A DNA stretch of 64,000 nt from Phoronis australis (lineage: Eukaryota > Phoronida > Phoronidae): assembly GCA_002633005.1 (NCBI GenBank), contig NMRA01000188.1, positions 182,072-246,071 of the forward strand, given 5' to 3'. Each line of letters starts with the position of its first letter. Position 1 is the stretch's first letter. Below, in pieces: positions 56,172-64,000 of this stretch. Made by a program: the position numbers and the translations under genes. The notes under the pieces were generated by a model that was not told where the DNA came from, did no database searches, and saw only the letters and a program-made list of their open reading frames with translations.

Positions 56172-56325
56172 GTTCAGTGACATTTTTAAGACCACATCAA
56201 GCCGCAACATAGACAAGCTTTGTTACTCCTCTCTCATCCCACAGCATGTCGTCCACACACCAGCAGTGCTGCATGGCTCAATGTACAAGCCAGTGGCCCT
56301 TGAGAAATGTGGTTCCCAGTACTAA
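56172..56325 (+). CDS. Candidate terminal exon of a small 56-residue protein
   Basis: The exon follows TTTGTTCCAG. One base completes the codon left by the exon at 54260, then 50 codons and TAA. The protein part begins FSDIFKTTSSRNIDKLCYSS and ends VALEKCGSQY. Two cysteines, no membrane segment. I do not recognise it. An AATAAA lies 390 bases downstream at 56715. The link to 54260 is inference from phase and position. Confidence 0.4.
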
Positions 56326-56714
56326 GTTACCATATGAAAATGTGCCAGTGGATTGCTTGTGTGTGAAGAGGAACTATATCTGACTGCTACACCAGCCAGC
56401 CTCATCATTGGTGAGGATGCCCTTTCATAGGAAATGAGTCATGTGTGGACAACAATGGCTTACTTCCTTTCCTGGAAGATACTGTACGTGAGGGACTGAA
56501 GCTAAAGAAGACTTAGCAAAACTCTGGTCTAGTTCAGGTTCATATTTTGGGCACAAAGCAAGTCAAGTGATATGATATTGTGTTTACCTTCAAGGATATA
56601 ATTGCGGTAAAAGCTTTTCGACTTGGTACGCATTATGCGAAAATGACATTCAGGGACTGCATCGATTGTCTTATTGTCCGTAAAAAGTCCGTTAATGTTA
56701 CACTTTGATAGTCG

Positions 56715-56720
56715 AATAAA
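56715..56720 (+). terminator. Poly(A) signal AATAAA
   Basis: The first AATAAA on the plus strand after the stop at 56325. It would end the candidate small gene. Confidence 0.4.
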
Positions 56721-56739
56721 TTTTTCATCAACAGGCAAG

Positions 56740-58480
56740 TTTGTCACTAATTATTCAAACCACAATATTTATTCAGTTTTAAATCCCCACACAGTGCAGT
56801 TGTGCTGCTTCTTTATACATGTAAATCTGAAGTGATTACCGATTACGCTTGCGAATTGTCATTTTCCTGTTAGAATAGAAATGTCCGGCGATCAAAACGA
56901 AGTATTCTCTTTGATTGCACTTGATTTGTTTATGTGCGAAACTATTTTTAGAGGTTTCTTAAGAAGGCCTTTGAACAGTTTTAAGTTTTGTGATAACTTG
57001 TCTATAACAAAAGTTCCAATTGCAAGCAACGCATGTTTTCAATTGTAGCTAGCTGGATAAGAATCTGCTATGCCCAAGATTTGAAAATAAACAATAATCA
57101 ATGTATTTAAAAATAAAATGGCAAACTGAAAAACCACATACATGCAACGGAACGACATAATTTGTTAAAAACTATTGTAATTTTCCCAAAGCAAGGGCTG
57201 ACTTCCTGAATTTGAGTGATTCAATTCCCTCCGGTTATTGCTGAAGGACTGCTTTTCACTTGGTTTCAGTCGTTTTCTCTCACCTGTAACAGAATAGTCA
57301 GAGAAATATTAGAAAATTATAAAAGAAAACACAAGACAAAACTGCTTTTGTAAGGCAGAACTTACTTGACATTTCATCTTCATGTTTATGTGTAGAAACT
57401 AATAATCTTCGTATCGAAGTCTTATTTAAGATCTGAATTGAAATATGTGAAACAGGCTAAAAGTCATTTAAGAATGTGTATTTTTCATGACACCTAAAAT
57501 GCCTTTCTGATCTCAACAAATAAAATTCATTCTAGGTGTCAATATTAATTCCATTGCAACGTTACGAATTTACTGTCAGAATACATGTAAATGGAGCTCA
57601 TTCATGTTAATTGTGTAACTATAATCTGGTATTCCTGTGGGTGGGGTCCGCTATAGAATAAGGAAACTCACTAATCTAGAGAATTTTATGGGACATAGCA
57701 TAGTTTTGTAAAGTAACTGCTGTGAAAAAGTCAACCATGACTTCTGAGCGGTACGTCCCATACATCTTTTATATTGGGAGCAATTCCACCCAGGACAATA
57801 TGTAGAAATGTGTTGTTAGCCTACCATCCGGGTCCCGGGTGAGTTTGTGAAGACAAACACTTAGTTCCACTGAATAAACCCGTTATTCAGTGGGGTAACA
57901 GGTTGGAATACCATCATCACTGAGCAATGTCTATAGAAAACTAATTGCTGAAAACGTACCAAGTAACGTGATTATGTAGTCTCTCAATGGAAATTCATAG
58001 CGCGCACACACGGGGCGTGAGGCTTCGGCTTCCACAAATTTTTTGTCACTTGTGTAGGAGCCATGGGCTTAGAACCCACCGGTGGTTAGATCGTTTATTC
58101 ACAATCTAAGAAGACGTTGTTCTGTCTATCCGACAAGGCCGATTTCAAATGATATTGGGCCTAGGCCCCATGAAGAAAAACATCGTTAGGGTTAGAGTAG
58201 CGGTACATGATAAGAAGGCCGAATAGTATCGGAACGTCGTTTATATAAGAAGTTTGAGCCAATTTACACATTAACACTACGCAACCTTACGCACTACGAA
58301 AGAAAATAGTACATCAACAACTTGGTTGACCCTTTTGACCGCAATTCTCCACGCCTGTAGTAACCTTAGGTCTTTTGGGAACTTGTGACCACCTGTTAAA
58401 CATTTGCACCCGGGAAAATAGTAATAAGAAGGCTTAGTGCGACGACGTATTTTGATAACAATTCCGTCTTTTTACCAGCT
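56740..58480. other. Intergenic or intronic AT-rich DNA
   Basis: No exon, RNA gene or clear repeat was recognised. The last 60 bases approach a CpG-richer stretch with GCATGCGCA (58501-58509), an NRF1-like core, about 135 bases upstream of exon Q. Confidence 0.4.
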
Positions 58481-58638
58481 GTTTACAAGCAGAGAGCGAC
58501 GCATGCGCAATTCAAGCACCACTAGTACTGCAGCGACACCGCGTCGAATAGTCCCAACAAGTAGGTACTGAGGACCTAGACGGTTCTTTCCCCTCTAGTC
58601 ACTCATAGATTGGCTTCACGTTGAAATCTTTCATCAAG

Positions 58639-58926
58639 GTGTCTGCAAATTTCCTGTTCCACCCAAGAGTCGCGTCGACAGTCTTGAAGCCGTGAGAGGT
58701 GATTTAGTATTCGTCAAAAGTACCGGTTACTTAAAACCGACGTATGTTGAGATAACAGGACAGACCCAAGAGATGTTTGAAAGCAAAATCACCGTTGTAT
58801 GTGCTCCTGGACACTTCAATAAGGACGGGAGTTCAAGGGGCGACTTGACGTACACGTGCAGACAGCAAGATCAAACGACAGTTTGCAACTGTGACGAGTT
58901 CCATAAAAGTATCTCTAATGCATGCA
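58639..58926 (+). CDS. Cysteine-rich module exon Q (sushi/CCP-like), partial gene
   Basis: An open exon of 288 bases, phase 1 on both sides, ending TGCA|GTGAGTA. Encoded features: CKFPVPPKSRVDS at the start, then ITVVCAPGHFNKDGSS, LTYTCRQQ and VCNCDEF. The block 'hydrophobic-x-x-C-x-P-G...D-G...Y-T-C' is strongly sushi-like. An extra C-x-C follows, as in exons P and R. The frame stays open upstream to 58599, so the acceptor (ATCAAG at 58638) is a choice based on phase symmetry. It is probably a module of the same plus-strand gene. Confidence 0.55.
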
Positions 58927-58983
58927 GTGAGTATAGTTAGAAGCCCAAAACTGCTTGTATGTATATGTAGCTATGGCTGACTT

Positions 58984-59106
58984 GATTGACTTCACCGGTT
59001 CCGCCCGGTCAAGCGGCTAAGTTCATGGTCTGTGAGTCGGAAATTGTCATCGAAAACCAACCAGATGTCTTAGCCGATTGACCCGGCAGAACCGGTGAAG
59101 TCAATC
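58984..59106. mobile_element. Hairpin MITE, 123 bp
   Basis: Arms 58984-59021 and 59069-59106 are inverted copies matching at 35 of 38 positions, starting GATTGACTTCACCGGTTC. The loop is 47 bases. It lies just after exon Q. There is no coding capacity. Confidence 0.88.
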
Positions 59107-60903
59107 CATGGTACCCATTGAAGCGTCAATGCGGTTAAATTACGGCCCAATAACATTTTGTAGTTTATACTTCGATATAGGACTGGCTACTAACCTTTTT
59201 CTCTTCTATAAAAGCTATAAGTCAACAAAATCTTTTGCTTTAGGCAATTCTTACAGGATTCGCACGCAAGTGGACGAGAAAGCGGACATTGTTTACCCCC
59301 AGAGTATCCACATGAATTCCTCGGCACATCAGAAGGCTTGATTGCACGTGCACTTATTGAAGTGAGCTAGTCGCTATTGATGTGCTTGGCTGAACACTTT
59401 GGATGAGATAATTACCATCCAACACGCCTGTTTAATGAACGAGTTTCAAAGTAAAACAAGCAAACAATAAGCAAGGCAAACAACCAAAGGATTGTTTTTA
59501 AATTTAAAAAGTAAAAAATTGCCGTCTTTGAAGTTTCAAAAACGATGCATTAAGAGAAAGTAACGAATAGATTTTCTTCAGTATCTTGGCTACGCCACGA
59601 GCATTTGTGAATCAATTAGGACGGATGAGTCGCAGTCTGGCTTAGGCTTGCTCAGGCGTTGGAGTAAAAACGTCCCCAGATGTTAGAGGATGAGATGATT
59701 CATGGTGTATTTGTGATGAATCACCGATTTCTTACAAAGCTGTCTTACAGTCAAAATCAACTGAGATCGGATTTGCTACCTCAGTTGTTTCGCTGTTAGG
59801 CGAATAGACGTGAAAAATGCTGACAAGAGCGCAGAACGAAGGCGGCTTGAAAAAGGTCCACAGATTAATCCTAATGCATATGCGAGTGGGGGAAGAGGCG
59901 AAACCCGAAGCAAATTGGAGCAGTAACTCCCCCATTAAGTATTTTGGGGAGTAAAACAAGCGCTGGTCCGCTGTGCTAAATGAGTTTTACATTTCTAGAA
60001 ATATTGAGCTTCCTAGGGGTTACATTTCTTACCCGTCATCAGGACAAAGACTGATATTGTTACCAAGCTTTGATTGATTTTTAGCGTAAACATAGAATTA
60101 TTTTGAAAATATCATACGTTTTATAAATCCGATAATCGGTACTTGAAAGTATTACCGCTATGCAGCTTTGGGGCAAAGCCATTACTGTGTTCTTTAGCAT
60201 TTTGCCTCAACTTTGCATAACAAATATGCTTGCCAGAAAGACGACCTTTGAAAGTCACGTGGTTCAACTGCCGGGAAATAGAGGGTAACTGGCTGATTTA
60301 ATAGAGTAAACGCCCTCATACGATTTGTAGACAGCAAAAACGAGTAAAATGCATTTTTACTTTTGAATCAACTGCAAGAAACCAATCTTACCCAACAATG
60401 ATCACCAAAATACGTTTTGGTCGTAAAACCGACCGTAGTCCTATATACACGACAAATCAAGTGTTGCAAAGTGCCAGTGACTGTTATTAGGTTTAGTAAA
60501 ATCTACGTGCCGTCAACTGCTTCTAGTCAGAGTTCCCTGAATGCATAAATGTAGTTCAGTCAAGGCCTAAGACTAACCATGTCAGCTGCCGCCGGCTACT
60601 CAAATTGATTCAAGAGTTGCCATCTTTGGTCACTTATGAGCACGGATTCAACCGTCACTGGAAGCAGCTTGCCTAGTAAATCTGATTTCTTGCGAAAAAA
60701 GAAAGATTTCGCGAGATACTGTGATGCCTTAGAAGACAAAACATGCGATCACTCTACCTTCCCTTAGAGAGGTTCTGGATTCTACGGAACGTACGCCTGA
60801 CCTAAAATATAAGGCTAGGTTAGGTGGCAAATTGTTTGATCCTAAGAAATTTCGATGGTGCCAGCTTTTGGAAATTGTTTATGCTGCTGTTTTCTTTCGC
60901 CAG

Positions 60904-61131
60904 ACAAATGCCTCGTGAAGATGCCGAAACTTGAAGACCAACTTATAAAGATGATTACTGATGAAGTAACCCAACATGTGGTTAAAGACGCTCAAATCAG
61001 TATAGTCATTGGAGAAGAAAGAGCCTTTATTGCCGAATGCAATCCAAGGAGAATCTTTCCAGGAGGCGATGGGACCCAAAAGTTTACATGTTCATGCGAC
61101 AAAGGTTGTGAACTCAAGGCAGGATGCTTTG
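60904..61131 (+). CDS. Cysteine-rich module exon R (sushi/CCP-like), partial gene
   Basis: It has the best splice sites of the three: TTTCTTTCGCCAG acceptor and TTTG|GTAAGAG donor, 228 bases, phase 1/1, 75 open codons. It encodes KCLVKMPKLEDQLIKM, a charged helix-like middle, then AFIAECNPRRIFPGGDGTQK, FTCSCDKGC and AGC. The C2...GDGT..FTCSC..GC pattern aligns with exons P and Q. The family is not firmly recognised; an extracellular CCP-like repeat protein is inferred. Confidence 0.6.
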
Positions 61132-61345
61132 GTAAGAGAGCGGCGTTCGAAATACATGCTGGCCCGGTGGCCCGGGGCCAGTGGATTTGTGGCCGGGCCA
61201 ATAACTTTTAAAATTTACTGACCCGGCTTGCTAGTAAGCTTTCACGTGTGTAGGCCTATGTGGTTGTGGTCTTGTATTCAATTAATTGAAAAAGTGCCAT
61301 TGACTAATTTTATTGTACTTTGCCTCTCACCTCTGGAACGCCAAC

Positions 61346-61480
61346 CAGGAGTGGATCCACGATTTTTAAAGGGGTCCTGATCAAAATTTTTTTAAAGGGA
61401 GAATCGGAATAAACAATTTAAAAATCCTATTTTTGATATCACTAAAATTAAGGAAAAAGGGCCCAGAGTCCCTTTGACCC
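61346..61480. mobile_element. hAT-like element end (weak)
   Basis: CAGGAGTGGATCCACGA resembles the CAGNGGCGGATC ends seen elsewhere in this window, followed by purine-rich sequence and a CCCTTTGACCCCTC stretch. The other terminus is degraded. Confidence 0.35.
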
Positions 61481-61634
61481 CTCTAGTTCAGCCTATGCCA
61501 GCGACATGCTATGAACATTCCCACTAAATAAAATTGGTTCTAACCCCGGTGTTTAAGGTAAACGGCGGGGTATGGAAAATTGAACTAGACCGTATTTATC
61601 CACCTTGGCTGAGACGCGCTCGGCTCATGCTCAA

Positions 61635-61708
61635 AGGGATGCCGCCAAGCTGCTCTATTCATCGAGTCACGAGCGAGGATAATTGACTTCGCTCATGCGG
61701 ATATGATC
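61635..61708. repeat. Dispersed repeat, copy 1
   Basis: About 74 bases beginning GGGATGCCGCCAAGCTGCTC and ending ATGCGGATATGATC match 63708-63781 at all but about three positions. The undetermined base at 61709 lies at its end. Confidence 0.9.
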
Positions 61709-62621
61709 NGGTACGTCAAACTTCAAAACAACGACATTTTTGTACATGGATAGTTATCTTAACAAAAATCGAAATGCCTCATTTTGTGCACTCAATGACC
61801 CTTAGTTTCACCTCTGGAGCACTATGTTTTAAAGGGAAGATAATGCATAGATCAGTTTCCCTGGATAATTTTAGTGGCTGTTTTTGTGACCCTCTTACCG
61901 CCATATTGCACCTTGTAACTTATGTAACTTTTTGAACGTACAGATAAAGAGTTAATCTTAATGACTGAGCAAAAATATCTTGCCTCATATTTATATTTCT
62001 GCGAAAGTGTCAATTTCGGAAATGATTAGTAGGGTTTACCGGCCATTTGAACGAAAATTTCAACAAGAATTCTACATTAAATTGTTATAAAAATCAAGTG
62101 TAAGCTCTTTCAAATGAAAACAAGTTGTTTTCTGGATGTATTGCGTGGATATATAAAGAACTTGTATATGTAACTGTCCTGTTTGCTTCCATTAACATGT
62201 TAATCTAAACAGTCTTTAGAGGTTTTAAATGGAAGTAAATAGCTTTGAGTTTCGAACTTGTAAGAATTGTTATTTGTAAAATCTGGTCGAGGGTATCATG
62301 TGCTTAAAGACAAAATGGGGAACGATGGTACTTCATGTTCTTTTAGAAGAGATTTCAACAAAAATGCGATTACGAGCTCTTTGTGGCATTAGTCAGCCAT
62401 ACTAAAGACACTTCAGAACGCCTGTGTATTTCCTGACAAATCAAGCACAGTTCCAGAGGATGAGCTCTTACCAGCCAGAGTAGGTAAATTTGGGACTTAG
62501 CAGGACCAGTCGTGGAGTCAAATCATGTGCGATGTTCACTGAAGAGAATTTGGTGTCGGTTTTACCCAAGCAGAACTTAGTGTTTGTATCCTGAACACTC
62601 CTGAAATGACAGAAGTCAGTC

Positions 62622-62762
62622 CAGTGGCGTAGCGAGCACCTCCATCGACACCTCAAGTGGAACCTCCCCCACTCAGGTGCCCCCTTTGGACAACACCTTT
62701 TTGGCACCCTCTACGGCAGGCGCTCGGGTGCTCCTGAACCCCTCGCCTTTGTTACGCCACAG
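62622..62762. mobile_element. hAT-like MITE, 141 bp
   Basis: The left end is CAGTGGCGTAGCGAG and the right end read inward is CTGTGGCGTAACAAAG. The flanks AGTCAGTC and AGTCACAC agree at six of eight positions, as expected of an aged 8-bp hAT target duplication. The interior is GC-rich with no frame of note. Confidence 0.65.
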
Positions 62763-63145
62763 AGTCACACGGTACATCTACTGTATGTTTGAAGTCCAGA
62801 TCGTTACTTGCGCTGAACTTTGTTGATCTAAAGTCTGTCATGAACTGAGTCATAAGTGAAATTGTCTTTCATGAATTGTTTTCTATTGACGTTTGCTGCA
62901 CTGTCAGAAATATTCGATGTCGGGGGAGGGGTTTCAAACGCCAACTTTTTGTTATCGGTGGACATAAAATTTCTAGGAACCTTCCGAGTGCGGGGAAAGG
63001 CATTACGAGCGCAAAATTACAATGAATTTTGACCGCAACAGACGGCCATAGCCCCCTTGGGTTCCCCCCTTCCTATGCCAATGGCTTTCACAACGAAGAT
63101 AAAAAACGAGAGCAAGGCAGATTCGGCTTCTAGTAGCATCCACTA

Positions 63146-63159
63146 GTCTCCATGGAAAC
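63146..63159 (+). promoter_or_regulatory. X-box (RFX site)
   Basis: GTCTCCATGGAAAC fits the RFX/DAF-19 X-box consensus RYYNCCWWRGNRAC at every position. It lies about 150 bases upstream of the ATG at 63310, the usual distance for ciliary genes. A CCAAT-like ATTGGT is at 63282. Confidence 0.5.
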
Positions 63160-63309
63160 AAACAGAGACGCCATGTATCATAGCTAGAGACGAAGCTCGC
63201 TGGTTCCCTACGTGCCTAGCCAGCACGCAGTTATCACCCAGTAGCACGCACTTAGCGTTGATTGATGCAACTTTGGCAGTCATTGGTTAGCTTTACAACA
63301 ATATGAAAA

Positions 63310-63447
63310 ATGGCGGACTGTGAACAACTTTTAGCCTTGTCACGCAAGTGGCGTAGCAGCAACTCTTTCGTTTCTGCAGTAATGTTTAACAGCCGCGTGC
63401 TTGAAGCACATGCATGTCGAATAAACACATACATCTGGCCGATTTAA
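63310..63447 (+). CDS. Candidate first exon or short ORF starting MADCEQLLAL
   Basis: AAAATGGCGGAC, again a YY1-type start, opens a 45-codon frame MADCEQLLALSRKWRSSNSF... ending TAA at 63447. It is likely the first coding exon of a gene running off the right edge, cut by an internal donor (a possible one is GCA|GTAATG at about 63382). No family is recognised. The X-box upstream suggests a ciliary role, which is inference. Confidence 0.35.
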   Translation: MADCEQLLALSRKWRSSNSFVSAVMFNSRVLEAHACRINTYIWPI

Positions 63448-63707
63448 CCGGTATGTTATTCATGCTTTATGAATACAGGCCAGTATCGTAAACAGAAGTC
63501 ATCGAAAGTAGAAAGATACATTCCGAAAGGGTGCAACCACAATTTCTGGGATTCACATTTCCTGAACATAAATTTTAAGCACCGATTTGTCTGTACAACA
63601 GACCATATTTACACTTCCTCTATCAGTCATGGCAGTGCATCTATTTGCTTAAAGCGCTGCCTGTTGAGAAATCGACCAGCCAATCAGAAACGCCGGTGTA
63701 AACAAAG

Positions 63708-63781
63708 GGATGCCGCCAGGCTGCTCTAGTCATCGAGTCACGAGCGAGGATAATTGGCTTCGCTCATGCGGATATGATCAG
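63708..63781. repeat. Dispersed repeat, copy 2
   Basis: The second copy of the 74-base sequence at 61635, same orientation, 2.07 kb apart. Outside it the similarity stops abruptly on the right and within a few bases on the left. Confidence 0.9.
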
Positions 63782-63784
63782 CTG

Positions 63785-64000
63785 ATTACAATCTAGCTAG
63801 CAGACTGTACTTTTTATGGTGAGAGTTTTACGTAGTTTTTACTGTAATATTTGAAAAGAGGAGCGAAAACAAATATGAGTACAACTTTGAATTTTTCAAA
63901 TCGGCCCAGGATAAGAGATTTTGCAACACAGCAACACTCACGATTACTTTCATTCGGCGCGCACTAATACAAAAATATAGGACCCAAGTTATTTAGATTT
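63785..64000. other. Right edge, nothing recognised
   Basis: AT-rich DNA with no open frame, splice-flanked exon or repeat that I could identify. Confidence 0.5.

Noticed and set aside
59108-59341. 77-codon frame after a TATAAAA-like sequence
   Set aside because: No motif, no splice support, and it overlaps the end of a hairpin MITE flank.
60636-60767. 43-codon frame MSTDSTVTGSSLPS... upstream of exon R
   Set aside because: Protein-like composition, but no donor in phase with exon R and no recognisable family.
1-64000. CRISPR arrays, bacterial operons, ribosome binding sites
   Set aside because: Gene structure, introns and poly(A) signals show animal nuclear DNA; none of the tandem repeats has CRISPR-like unique spacers.

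Overview
This is a stretch of a multicellular animal genome. The genes are split into many exons with GT..AG introns, there are AATAAA polyadenylation signals, and the long introns are packed with MITE-like, hairpin and tandem repeats. The base composition is visibly AT-rich. Two assembly gaps (18273-19001 and 49459-50214) and one ambiguous base (61709) are present. The proteins look like those of an invertebrate, perhaps a deuterostome or lophotrochozoan; the species cannot be fixed from the sequence alone.

Layout. (1) 513-4427, plus strand: the last five coding exons of CCT8, the theta subunit of the cytosolic chaperonin TRiC/CCT, followed by a poly(A) signal at 4581; the 5' part lies outside the window. 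(2) 7702-35021, minus strand: a complete tubby-family gene (TUB/TULP) in 12 coding exons. They join in phase throughout to give 545 residues: an N-terminal basic helix resembling the IFT-A-binding region, an acidic and Arg-Asp-rich middle, and a full C-terminal tubby domain. CCT8 and TUB converge tail to tail across about 1.5 kb. TUB's 5' non-coding exon and promoter probably lie 10-11 kb upstream, at about 44978-45240 or 46130-46410. (3) 46-64 kb is accessory-looking DNA: hAT-like and mariner-like ends, a foldback element carrying a 27-bp minisatellite, a broken unrecognised reading frame (48536-49027), a candidate small two-exon gene (54260-56325), three phase-1/1 cysteine-rich exons that look like divergent sushi/CCP-type modules (52441, 58639, 60904), and a promoter with a consensus X-box in front of an ATG at 63310.

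Function. CCT8 and TUB are housekeeping or conserved genes with independent roles (protein folding; phosphoinositide-linked trafficking into cilia). No operon-like logic links them. The least explained coding material is the cysteine-rich exon series on the plus strand at 52-61 kb. The richest non-coding signal is a perfect 26-bp terminal-inverted-repeat element flanked by TA in a TUB intron, with a repeated 10-bp motif at both ends.
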